Below, piece by piece: positions 33,970-42,145 of a DNA stretch of 64,000 bases. Each line of letters opens with the position of its first letter. Positions within the stretch are counted from its first letter, which is position 1. The notes under the pieces are model-generated. The model saw nothing but the letters and a program-made list of their open reading frames with translations. It ran no database searches and was not told where the DNA came from. The DNA lies in assembly GCA_964451095.1 (NCBI GenBank), contig CAYVGI010000008.1, positions 1 through 64,000 on the forward strand, written 5' to 3'. This DNA comes from DAOTTY01 sp964451095. GTDB taxonomy: Bacteria > Chloroflexota > Anaerolineae > Aggregatilineales > Phototrophicaceae. Position numbers and translations under genes: made by a program.

Positions 33970-35039
33970 TACTCCACCTCACCGTATGTGTTCATAGATA
34001 GGTGCCACATCGGCACAACGTCAAAATCAATGCCTGTGCGCAAGCCCTCTTCGTAACGGTAGTAACCCGCAGCGGCAATCATCGCGCCGTTGTCTGTGCA
34101 CAGGTTTAGCGGCGGGTAGCGCACAGGCAAGTCGGTTCGTTCGCGCATCTGCCGCCGCAGGTAGGTGTTCGCGCTCACGCCGCCCGCCAGCAAAACTTCT
34201 GTTACGTTGTGCTCCTCGGCAGCACGCGCCGTCTTATCGACCAGTGCATCCACCAACGCCGCCTGGAAGCTCGCTGCCACGTCTGCCACGCTCACATCGG
34301 AGCGCAACTGCGCCCGCTTCTCTGCACCGCGCTCACGCCGGGCAGCGCTGTTCGGCTGCACCGTGACCTCACGCATCACAGCAGTTTTCAGCCCGCTAAA
34401 ACTAAAATCGTAGCCCTCATCGTGCAGCAGCGCCCGTGGGAAGTCAAACGCACGCGGGTTGCCGTTCTGTGCCGTGCGCTCAATGTTCGGTCCGCCGGGG
34501 TAGGGCAGCCCCAGCAAGCGTCCTACTTTGTCGAACGCCTCGCCCGCTGCGTCATCCAGCGTCGCGCCCAGCCGTGTGTATTCACCGTGCCCGGTCATGA
34601 GCAGCAGCTCGCTGTGCCCACCGCTCACAATCAGCACCAGCACCGGGAACTGTGGCTCTCGGAACGGTTGGGTAAGCCACAGCGAATACACATGCCCTTC
34701 CAGGTGATTAATGCCCAGCAGCGGTTTGCCTGTTGCCAGCGCCAGCCCCTTGGCATAATTCGTACCCACCATCAAAGAGCCAACCAGACCCGGTCCCCGA
34801 GTCACCGCAATCGCGTCAATGTGACTGTAGTCGATTGCCGCATCTCGTATTGCCTGGTCAACCACCGCCCCAATCGCCTCTGCATGGGCACGCGACGCCA
34901 GTTCCGGGAAGACACCACCGTATTCAGCGTGTAGGTCAATTTGGCTGGCAACAATATTGGACGCAATGGTGTGACCATCTACCACAACAGCGGCAGCAGT
35001 CTCGTCGCAAGATGTCTCCACTCCGAGGATATATGTCAT
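33969..35039 (-). CDS. tsaD: tRNA N6-adenosine threonylcarbamoyltransferase
   Basis: Transfers threonylcarbamoyl from TC-AMP to A37 of ANN-decoding tRNAs. 356 residues, ASKHA fold. GVETSCDETAAAVV is the nucleotide-binding start, HAEYGGVFPELASRAHAE the conserved stretch, and NHLEGH the HxxxH-type iron site. The C-terminal VLLAGGVSANTYLRRQM and CTDNGAMIAAAG are TsaD-specific. The partners tsaB, tsaC and tsaE are not in the window. It begins 46 bases after the tRNA-Lys(UUU) gene on the same strand, with no terminator visible between. Confidence 0.95.
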   Translation of the reverse strand: MTYILGVETSCDETAAAVVVDGHTIASNIVASQIDLHAEYGGVFPELASRAHAEAIGAVVDQAIRDAAIDYSHIDAIAVTRGPGLVGSLMVGTNYAKGLALATGKPLLGINHLEGHVYSLWLTQPFREPQFPVLVLIVSGGHSELLLMTGHGEYTRLGATLDDAAGEAFDKVGRLLGLPYPGGPNIERTAQNGNPRAFDFPRALLHDEGYDFSFSGLKTAVMREVTVQPNSAARRERGAEKRAQLRSDVSVADVAASFQAALVDALVDKTARAAEEHNVTEVLLAGGVSANTYLRRQMRERTDLPVRYPPLNLCTDNGAMIAAAGYYRYEEGLRTGIDFDVVPMWHLSMNTYGEVE

Positions 35040-35085
35040 GGTTTATTGGCTTGATATGTTGAGTGGGTGGGAAATGTTGATCTGA

Positions 35086-35157
35086 TGACCCCGGTAGGAC
35101 TCGAACCTACAACCAGCGGATTAAAAGTCCGATGCTCTGCCATTGAGCTACGAGGCC
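35086..35157 (-). tRNA. tRNA-Lys (anticodon TTT)
   Basis: A 72-base cloverleaf on the minus strand. The acceptor GGCCTCG pairs with CGGGGTC (two G-U pairs). The D-arm is GCTC/GAGC, the anticodon arm TCGGA-CTTTTAA-TCCGC has TTT at 34-36 and A at 37, and the T-arm is GTAGG-TTCGAGT-CCTAC. The discriminator is A and CCA is not encoded (ATCA follows). Stem 27-43 has one mismatch, which is tolerable. A37 followed by A38 after U36 is the recognition context for t6A. Confidence 0.95.
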
Positions 35158-35169
35158 ACTGCATACAGC

Positions 35170-35197
35170 AGTATACATCATGCCCGCCCGAATTCAA
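35170..35197 (-). promoter_or_regulatory. Promoter of the tRNA-Lys gene (probably also tsaD)
   Basis: On the minus strand, TTGAAT (35197-35192), a 16-base spacer, then TATACT (35175-35170). The -10 matches the sigma-70 consensus at five of six positions. The predicted start is about six bases ahead of the tRNA 5' end. This is the strongest promoter-like sequence in the window. Confidence 0.72.
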
Positions 35198-35267
35198 GGT
35201 CAGGCAGGCAGCAAGCACGGCACATGCTCATATTCTGGTCATGATTTAACTTGCACTGCTCACAGGC

Positions 35268-35837
35268 TCATTCGCGTGGCTTCACCGCAATCAACTGAGA
35301 CACCCCATCGGTGTTGCTGTGGTGCAGTACACGCCAGTCCGCAAAGTAACCCAGCAGCTCCCCAGGGCGGAACAACTGCTCTGTGTCGTAGTCTGGGTCT
35401 TGGTTGAGGTGGCGCGTGTTGTACCCGTAGTAAATCACGCGCCCACCGGGGCGCACACAAGCACGAATATCCGGCATTAGCCCCCGTTTGATGAAGCGTG
35501 CCACGATCGCCACGTCATATGCTGCTTTGGGCAGTTGATGCGTGTCCAGGTCAACGGGCAGCAGGTTAACCCCACGGATGCCCGCCCTTGCCACACGCGC
35601 CTGCGCCACCGTTAGTGCAACGCGGCTAATGTCCAGAGCGTCCGTTGTATAGCCCTGCGTCGCCAGCCACAGCGCGTTCTGCGCGTAGCCGCAAGCAATA
35701 TCGACGGCACGTGCTTCGGTTTCCGCCGTCAACGGTGGCACGTACTCAAAAAGCAGCGGGTCTGGCGAGGGGTAGTTCCTGCCCCCCTTCTGCCGCTGGT
35801 AGTAATGATCCCAATGCACACGCTCTGCAACCGACAT
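35268..35837 (-). CDS. Class I SAM-dependent methyltransferase (TehB-like)
   Basis: 189 residues, compact Rossmann-fold methyltransferase. It begins with the WDHYYQRQKGGRNYP box and PDPLLFEYVPPL, typical of small TehB/UbiE-type enzymes. Motif I is AVDIACGYAQNALWLA, followed by ALDISRVAL, DLDTHQLPKAAYDVAIV and LMPDIRACVRPGGRVIYYGYN. TehB-like enzymes methylate metalloids or thiols, but this group is wide. It lies 12 bases after the hypothetical gene upstream on the same strand. Confidence 0.82.
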   Translation of the reverse strand: MSVAERVHWDHYYQRQKGGRNYPSPDPLLFEYVPPLTAETEARAVDIACGYAQNALWLATQGYTTDALDISRVALTVAQARVARAGIRGVNLLPVDLDTHQLPKAAYDVAIVARFIKRGLMPDIRACVRPGGRVIYYGYNTRHLNQDPDYDTEQLFRPGELLGYFADWRVLHHSNTDGVSQLIAVKPRE

Positions 35838-35849
35838 AACAACCCGCGC

Positions 35850-36692
35850 CTAGTCCTTGCCGCCGTATACAGGAATATAACTCAGGGCAGCGGGCACTGC
35901 CGCCATGGTTTCCGCATCACCGGGGTATAACCGTGCATTCGGTTTGCGCTGGCGACGTGCGTGCAGTCCATACGCATCGCGCAGCGCGATAAAATCGGGT
36001 TCCCGCCAGTGCTGCGGCACTGTCAGCAGGTCTATCACATCCTGCAACGCTTGTACGCTTGGCGCATCCCAGTTGATTTTACCTTGCCCCAGCAGTGCAT
36101 TCGCCCCTTCTACATCATCGCTGCTGCCGCCTGCCTTGCGCAGCAGGTTCCCTGTGATCTTGCCAAACATCTTGCTCACCGCGTCTGGCGATACCCCCGC
36201 CCCCATGTCTCGAATATCATCGGGCAAGGCGTCGTAGGGAACATTATTCGGCTGGTTCTCGTCCGGTGGGATGAGTGTAACCTGCATCCGGGTCAGCGCG
36301 TTCTGCAGGGCGTCAATCGTCGCCCCCTCACGTAAGTGCTCGCGCAGCACATCGGCTGCACTGTCTACACGCTCACTATGTCGGTATATGTCGATTTCCG
36401 CCTGCCCCGCCCGAACAGTGACCAGCATACCTGCGCAGTCCAACGTGACCGTTGCGAGTAGCGGCTTCGGGGGTGGCTCGGAGAGGATTAACCGCACCCA
36501 GTTCTGGTCCTCAGCCGCGACGAAGCTGCGAACCGTGTTGTGGTAGCTTTTACTGGGGATGGTTCCAAATGGATCGTAGAGCGTATAACCCAGCGACTTA
36601 AGCGCGTCACGCAGTTGTTGTGCAATGGTTGCTTGCGTGCCAACGCCGTTATCGCAGGTTAAGAATAGGCTGCACCAGGGGTTTTGTGTCAT
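35850..36692 (-). CDS. Hypothetical protein overlapping the coiled-coil/GNAT gene
   Basis: A 280-residue soluble protein with no family I can name. The N-terminal half looks alpha/beta (WCSLFLTCDNGVGTQATIAQQLRDALKSLG; VRLILSEPPPKPLLATVTLD). The middle has a helical, Gly-rich segment (MGAGVSPDAVSKMFGKITGNLLRKAGGSSDDV). The C-terminus is basic then Ala/Pro-rich (LHARRQRKPNARLYPGDAET). Its ATG lies 44 bases inside the 3' end of the preceding gene with no clear ribosome site, which points to coupled translation and joint function. Confidence 0.55.
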   Translation of the reverse strand: MTQNPWCSLFLTCDNGVGTQATIAQQLRDALKSLGYTLYDPFGTIPSKSYHNTVRSFVAAEDQNWVRLILSEPPPKPLLATVTLDCAGMLVTVRAGQAEIDIYRHSERVDSAADVLREHLREGATIDALQNALTRMQVTLIPPDENQPNNVPYDALPDDIRDMGAGVSPDAVSKMFGKITGNLLRKAGGSSDDVEGANALLGQGKINWDAPSVQALQDVIDLLTVPQHWREPDFIALRDAYGLHARRQRKPNARLYPGDAETMAAVPAALSYIPVYGGKD

Positions 36693-37836
36693 CGGTTTGT
36701 GTGTTTGGTTTTTCAGCTACTTGCGCAGCATAGCATACGACACTGCCAAAGTCTATGAACCCCAATTCGCGCACAATCTGCCGCTCAGACTCCGCCTCGC
36801 CCGGTGCGAACACGAGATCACAGCCCTGTTCCAACGCTTTGTGCAGCACTTCCTGGTACAGTAGCTGGGTCACGCCGGGGGTGTGCATCTCCTTGAACAC
36901 CGCAATGCCGACGATGTGCGCGGTGTTGTTGTGCACGGTCGCCCGCGCAACCCCAAACGGGAAGCCATCGCGCAGGGCAGTAATGTTGATCTGCTTGCCC
37001 ATCTTCGCTGCCTGCGCCACCCGCCCCACAAACAGCGGTTCCACGCCCAGCGTCAGCACATCATAGTACGCATTCTGCCACACATACCACCACACCTCGG
37101 CGCTGCGCACATCGGTGACGGTCTCAAGTTGCAGGTCGTAGGGCGCATCTGCCGCGTCCACACGTGGCGGTAGTTCCCCACGGAAGCCATCCCGCAAGAA
37201 GACCATGAGCGGTGTCTCTAGCTCAATTTCCATCTCAAGCTGGCGCAGGTTGCGTGCAAACAGCGGCGGCAAAAGCCCCTCAATGTAAGTCACGCGGGGC
37301 ACTCGGTCTAGCGACTTCAGATGGTCGATACCCTGCCGAACGTGCTCTGCCGATACCCATGCGGTTTTGCGGCGCGGCGTGACGTAGTTCAGGCTGCCGA
37401 TGCCGTTGTTAGGGTGGTGCACCACCTCCACCAACCCAAGTGTTTCGTGTTTTGCGCCCATTTCTAGCTGCGCGTTCAGCAAATGTTCCTGCACCCGCCG
37501 CAGCGCCTGGCGTGCCTCCCGGTCTACCTTCACCGATAGCTGGCTGGTGGCGTCGCCATCTGTCAGCACGGTGTCCGTCTGGTCGGTTTGCAGTGTTTCC
37601 AGGTCTTTGTCGATCTCCCCCACGGAGGTAATCAGTTCCTCGTGAGTGTCATCTAGGATGCCCTCTTGCTCGCCCATTTCCTGCAAGCGCTGCTGCAACC
37701 GCGCAAGCACCTCTCGCAGGTTTTCTATGCCGCGCCCACTGTGCGTTTGCTTGCCATTTAGGTCTGGGGCAGGTTTTGGGGGGAGTTGGGGGGTGTGGTT
37801 GTTATCGCCGCTGGACGCGCCATTGTCTTGGTGCAT
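36649..37836 (-). CDS. Coiled-coil protein with C-terminal GNAT-like domain
   Basis: 395 residues. Residues 1-40 are a disordered Gln/Pro/Asn-rich start. About 40-130 are a strong coiled-coil (ENLREVLARLQQRLQEMGEQEG; VDREARQALRRVQEHLLNAQLEM). The rest is alpha/beta, with a possible acetyltransferase-like core near 275-370 (ALRDGFPFGVARATVHNNTAHIVGIAVFKEMHTPGVTQLLYQEVLHKALEQGCDLVF): strand, bulged strand, helix, and 'ERQIVRELGFID' as in GNAT C-termini. The acetyl-CoA loop is not canonical (TPGVTQLL), so activity is doubtful. It overlaps the next gene by 44 bases. A role in the cell cannot be stated. Confidence 0.6.
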   Translation of the reverse strand: MHQDNGASSGDNNHTPQLPPKPAPDLNGKQTHSGRGIENLREVLARLQQRLQEMGEQEGILDDTHEELITSVGEIDKDLETLQTDQTDTVLTDGDATSQLSVKVDREARQALRRVQEHLLNAQLEMGAKHETLGLVEVVHHPNNGIGSLNYVTPRRKTAWVSAEHVRQGIDHLKSLDRVPRVTYIEGLLPPLFARNLRQLEMEIELETPLMVFLRDGFRGELPPRVDAADAPYDLQLETVTDVRSAEVWWYVWQNAYYDVLTLGVEPLFVGRVAQAAKMGKQINITALRDGFPFGVARATVHNNTAHIVGIAVFKEMHTPGVTQLLYQEVLHKALEQGCDLVFAPGEAESERQIVRELGFIDFGSVVCYAAQVAEKPNTQTDDTKPLVQPILNLR

Positions 37837-37947
37837 GGGTTTCGTTTCTACTTTACATCGCTTAACTCGCTATCAGACTAAGTGTATCAGTCTCGTAACA
37901 ATTGTTGCGTTCGAAAGCGGTAGAGAACGGTTAGATTTTGCTACCAG

Positions 37948-40179
37948 TTAGGGTAAGGCGAGCGCTCGCAAACGGGGCAGCAGCCCACTGTAGCGGTCTG
38001 CAACTTTGTTATTGCCCACCGCAATCCCAACCGCCTTGTCCATGCCTACCAGCACCACCAGCTTGCGGGCACGGGTAATCGCCGTGTACAGCAGGTTACG
38101 CTGCAACATCACATAGTGCTGCGTCACGACTGGCATCACCACCACCGGGTACTCGCTGCCCTGGCTGCGGTGGGTGCTAATGCAATAGGAGAGCACAAGC
38201 TGGTCTAGCTCGCTGAAGGCGTAGTCTACGCGCTGGTCTTCAAACCACACTTCAAGCTCGTTCGCGTCTTTGTCTATACTGTAGATGCGCCCGCCATCCC
38301 CGTTGAACACGCCCTTATCGTAGTTGTTCTTGGTCTGCATCACTTTGTCCCCCACCCGGAAGATAACGCCCTTGTGCTTGGCATATGCCTTGGGGCGCGG
38401 TTGGTCTGCCGGGTTGAGTGCCGCTTGCAGGGCGTTGTTCAGCGCGTTGACGCCCACCGGACCCTTGTACATGGGTGCCAGCACCTGCACATCCTGGATC
38501 GGATCGAAGTTGAACTTCTGCGGCACCCGGTTCACCACCACGTCCACAACCATCTCTGCCGCCTCGGCAGGCGTGTTCATCCTGAAGAAGAAAAAGTCGT
38601 CACTATCGTTGGCAAGGTAGGGCAGGCTCCCCGTGTTGATGGCGTGCGCGTTGGCAACAATATGGCTGCGTGCATCCTGCCGGAAGATGCGGTCTAGCCG
38701 GGTGACGTGTGCTACCCCGCTGTCGATTACATCGCGCAGCACATTGCCCGCCCCCACGCTGGGTAGCTGGTCAACATCCCCCACGAGCATCAGGTGAGCA
38801 TAGGGAGGTAGCGCCTTCAACACATTGTAGAACAGCACCACATCCAGCATAGATGTCTCGTCCAGCACCAGCATATCTGTCTCTAGCGGGTTATCCTCAT
38901 CATGCTCGAAGTAGTTCCCGCCCCCCGGCTGGAAGCCCAGCAACCGATGAATTGTGCTTGCCGGGCGCTGGGTTGCTTCGCTCAGGCGCTTGGCAGCACG
39001 CCCTGTCGGTGCCGCCAGCGAGACCTTGTGCCCCAGTTCCTCCACCGCCTCAATGACCATGCGCAGTGTCGTGGTTTTACCGGTGCCGGGTCCGCCCGTC
39101 AGCACGCTCAACTTATTCATCAGCGCCGCTTTGATCGCGCCACGCTGCTGATCCGTTAGCTGAACGTCGCTCGCCTCGACAATTTCCGTGACGTAGCCGT
39201 CCAGGTCATGCGCCTGGGACTGTGCCAGCACAGGCGCTGCGGCAAGTGCTTGGCGCAGCAACCGCACAATGCCCCGCTCCGAGTTGTAATAAATCGGCAG
39301 GTAAATTGCCTCAACCACCGCGCCCTCAACCACCAGCATCTCGCTCTTTACCAGGTCTTGCGTGACGCGCTGCGCCACCACCGTATCAATCAGGTGAATA
39401 TTGCTGAGCTTGAGCAGTTCCGCCGTCGTCTCCACCAGCACATCACGCGGGGCATATGTGTGCCCTTCCTGTGCCAGTCGGCTCAGCGCATACGATAGCC
39501 CGGCACTGATGCGTTCGGGGCTTTCCACCCCCCAGTCCATAGACTTGGCAATGTCATCTGCTTTGATGAAGCCCACACCAAACACATCATCGGCAAGCTG
39601 GTAGGGGTTACTTTGCACCACCTGTATTGTGGTGTCGCCATACGCATCGTAAATGCGCCGGGCAAAGCGTGACGTCACACCATAACCCTGCAAGAAGATA
39701 AGCACCTCGCGCTCAACCGCGTTTTGCTGCCAGGTCTCGATTATTTTCTCCGCCTGTTGGTCGCGCAGCCCCTTGACCTCGAACAAGCGCTCCGGTGTGC
39801 GGTTAAGCACGTCCAGCGTCTTTTCGCCGAAGTGCTCCACGATACGCTCTGCGGACTTGGGACCAACCCCGGTGACGATTTCCGCTAGGTAACGGGTAAT
39901 GCCGCGTTTGCTGGTCGGCAGGATGGGTCGCACCTGCTCTGCACGGAACTGCAAACCCCACTTGGGGTCTTCGCGCCACTCACCCTTGAACTCTGCCGCC
40001 TCCCCTACATTCAGTTGGGGTAGTGTGCCCACCACGGCAACCGTGCCATCACGCGCAACAGCATCTCCGCGGGCGTTTTCCGCAGCAACTTTAAGCACGC
40101 TGTAGCCGTTCTCCTCGTTGAAGTACGTTACCCGCTCTACAACGCCGCTGATTGTGTCTGTGAACATGTTTTCTGTCAT
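37948..40179 (-). CDS. recD2: RecD2-type ATP-dependent DNA helicase
   Basis: SF1B 5'-3' helicase of the RecD2 group, 743 residues. The N-terminal region (ISGVVERVTYFNEENGYSVLKV) is the RecD2-specific OB-like domain. Helix-hairpin-helix repeats follow (IVTGVGPKSAERIVEHFG; LFEVKGLRDQQAEKI). Walker A is GGPGTGKTTT near residues 362-371, motif II is LVLDETSMLD near 440, motif III is MLVGDVDQLPSVGAGNV, and the C-terminal motif VI region is STHRSQGSEYPVVVMP and LYTAITRARKLVVLVG. There is no RecB or RecC in the window, as expected for RecD2. ATG 40179 gives the family N-terminus. An ATG at 40221 with AGGTGG upstream would add 14 residues. Confidence 0.93.
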   Translation of the reverse strand: MTENMFTDTISGVVERVTYFNEENGYSVLKVAAENARGDAVARDGTVAVVGTLPQLNVGEAAEFKGEWREDPKWGLQFRAEQVRPILPTSKRGITRYLAEIVTGVGPKSAERIVEHFGEKTLDVLNRTPERLFEVKGLRDQQAEKIIETWQQNAVEREVLIFLQGYGVTSRFARRIYDAYGDTTIQVVQSNPYQLADDVFGVGFIKADDIAKSMDWGVESPERISAGLSYALSRLAQEGHTYAPRDVLVETTAELLKLSNIHLIDTVVAQRVTQDLVKSEMLVVEGAVVEAIYLPIYYNSERGIVRLLRQALAAAPVLAQSQAHDLDGYVTEIVEASDVQLTDQQRGAIKAALMNKLSVLTGGPGTGKTTTLRMVIEAVEELGHKVSLAAPTGRAAKRLSEATQRPASTIHRLLGFQPGGGNYFEHDEDNPLETDMLVLDETSMLDVVLFYNVLKALPPYAHLMLVGDVDQLPSVGAGNVLRDVIDSGVAHVTRLDRIFRQDARSHIVANAHAINTGSLPYLANDSDDFFFFRMNTPAEAAEMVVDVVVNRVPQKFNFDPIQDVQVLAPMYKGPVGVNALNNALQAALNPADQPRPKAYAKHKGVIFRVGDKVMQTKNNYDKGVFNGDGGRIYSIDKDANELEVWFEDQRVDYAFSELDQLVLSYCISTHRSQGSEYPVVVMPVVTQHYVMLQRNLLYTAITRARKLVVLVGMDKAVGIAVGNNKVADRYSGLLPRLRALALP

Positions 40180-40383
40180 GGGTTGTATTGTACTCCACTT
40201 TCTCACCATGTCCGGCGTCATTTTCCCACCTGCTCCACACTTTACACCGGGGCGCAGATGAGTGAAATATAAGAATGATGACGGAATATTGTAGGACACG
40301 GTGCGGTCGGTGGCGAAGTCACACTTAGCACGTAATAATCCTATTCATCACAAACCATTCCTCTGAAAGGAAAATAGATATTT

Positions 40384-41979
40384 ATGAAAAGCACACATCG
40401 GATCGCAGCAGTGCTAGTCGTAGCATTACTGTTGGTAACCGCTGTTGCAAACGCACAGGATGGCAACACCCTGCGCGTCGGACTACGCCAATTAACCACA
40501 ATTGACCCTGCACTGGGCGCGAACGACCCAGAGGTGATGTTTAACCAGCTCCAGTACGAATACCTCATCACCATCAACGCGGAGGGCAACCTGGAGCCGC
40601 AACTCGCCACCGAATGGGCAGTCAGCGACGATGGACTGACCTACACCCTAACGCTGCGCGAAGGCGTCACGTTCGAGGATGGTTCTACATTTGACGCTGC
40701 CGACGCAGTGTTTACCTTTAACCGCCTCGTCGAAGTCGGCTCGTCCATTGTCGGGCTGATGGGTCAGGAGCAGGTGGGTGAGGACGACGAGGGCAACGCG
40801 ATCTTCGAGCCGACCTGGACTGTTGAGGCGGTAGACGACCTCACCGTACAGTTCAACCTGGACCAGCCCAACGCTGACTTCTTGTTCGGTATCGCGTCGC
40901 GCTTCAGCATGATCTTGCCGGAGGGCACCACCGACGTGAACCAGGTGGTTGAGGGCGACGACCCCTACGCCAACTTCAACGGCACGGGTCCCTTCATCCT
41001 CACGGACTACGCTGTCGATGAGCGTGCCATCTTCGAAGCGAACCCGAACTACTGGGGCGACGTGATGCTTGACGGTATCGTGCTGGAGTTCTTCAGCGCA
41101 GATGATGTACAGGTCAACGCGATCCAGAGCGGTTCACTGGACTTCATCATCAAAATCCCGAACGACCTGATCCCCAACCTGACAAATGCCGAGGGCATCA
41201 CCGTCGTACAGAAGGCAACCAACACCCACCCCATCATCCGCCTGCGCACCGACCCCGGCTCCATCGGTGAGGACGTGCGCCTGCGCCAGGCATTCAAGTT
41301 CGCAACTGACCGCGAAATCGTAAACCTGGATGTGTTGGACGGCAACGGCGCTGTTGCCAACAACGACCCCATCGGACCGAGCTACGGTTCTTTCTACAAC
41401 CCGCAGGACAACCGTGCCTACGACCCCGAAGCAGCATGTGCCCTGATTGCCGAAGTTGAGGCAGACGGTACTGGCAATGGCTTCGTGGAAAACGGGCGCG
41501 TGTCCGTACCCTTCTACATCGGTGATACATTTGAGTACCCGGACGTAGGCGTGGTGCTGCAAGACCTGTGGCGCGAAGCGTGCATCGACGTCGACCTGAA
41601 CGTCGTGCCGGAGAACGTCTACTACGGCGACGGTGACGAAACCTGGCTGGAAACCCAGCTTGGCATGACCGCCTGGGGCGAGCGCCCGGTACCGCAGGAG
41701 TACCTCAGCGTTGCCTATGCCACGGGCGCACCGTTCAACGAAGCACGCTGGTCTAACGAGCAGCTTGACGCGCTGATCGAAGAAGCCGCGATCACTGCTG
41801 ACACCGAAGCACGCGCCGAGATCTACAACCAAATCAGCCAGATCTTCTTCGAAGAAGGTCCCATCATCATCCCGTACTTCCGCCCGGTTGCTGGCGCATT
41901 CCAAGACAACGTCCAGGGACTAGAGATGCACCCCTTCCCCGGTCGCACAGACTTCCGCACAGTCACGCTGGGTGAATAA
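40384..41979 (+). CDS. ABC transporter substrate-binding protein, peptide/nickel type (family 5)
   Basis: 531 residues, the usual length for SBP family 5 (DppA/OppA). The signal peptide MKSTHRIAAVLVVALLLVTAVANAQD has no lipobox. The mature part shows family text: TIDPALGANDPEVMFNQLQYEYL, LATEWAVSDDGLTYTLTLREGVTFEDGSTFDAADAVFTFNRL, GTGPFILTDYAVDERAIFEANPNYWG, and a late IYNQISQIFFEEGPIIIPYF. AGGAAA precedes the start. It carries its own terminator and has no permease or ATPase genes beside it, so it is an orphan receptor that must use a transporter encoded elsewhere. Ligand: peptide or another small solute, unresolved. Confidence 0.92.
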   Translation: MKSTHRIAAVLVVALLLVTAVANAQDGNTLRVGLRQLTTIDPALGANDPEVMFNQLQYEYLITINAEGNLEPQLATEWAVSDDGLTYTLTLREGVTFEDGSTFDAADAVFTFNRLVEVGSSIVGLMGQEQVGEDDEGNAIFEPTWTVEAVDDLTVQFNLDQPNADFLFGIASRFSMILPEGTTDVNQVVEGDDPYANFNGTGPFILTDYAVDERAIFEANPNYWGDVMLDGIVLEFFSADDVQVNAIQSGSLDFIIKIPNDLIPNLTNAEGITVVQKATNTHPIIRLRTDPGSIGEDVRLRQAFKFATDREIVNLDVLDGNGAVANNDPIGPSYGSFYNPQDNRAYDPEAACALIAEVEADGTGNGFVENGRVSVPFYIGDTFEYPDVGVVLQDLWREACIDVDLNVVPENVYYGDGDETWLETQLGMTAWGERPVPQEYLSVAYATGAPFNEARWSNEQLDALIEEAAITADTEARAEIYNQISQIFFEEGPIIIPYFRPVAGAFQDNVQGLEMHPFPGRTDFRTVTLGE

Positions 41980-42010
41980 CCCACACCACCAACTTTAATC
42001 ACTCGACCAT

Positions 42011-42047
42011 CCTCCCCACCCCACGCAAGCACTGGGGAGGAGGGCTT
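42011..42047 (+). terminator. Terminator after the orphan binding-protein gene
   Basis: Stem CCTCCCCA (42011-42018) / TGGGGAGG (42033-42040) with a 14-base loop, followed by AGGGCTTTAT. It lies 31 bases beyond the TAA and isolates the gene from thrC. The T-tract is short, hence moderate confidence. Confidence 0.65.
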
Positions 42048-42145
42048 TATCCCTCACCCTTTGGCAATCTACCTGCTGCTGCCACACCCATTTTTGCGTT
42101 ACACTCTATGCCCTGTTTGCCAATTGAATACTGCAAAGGAACGCT

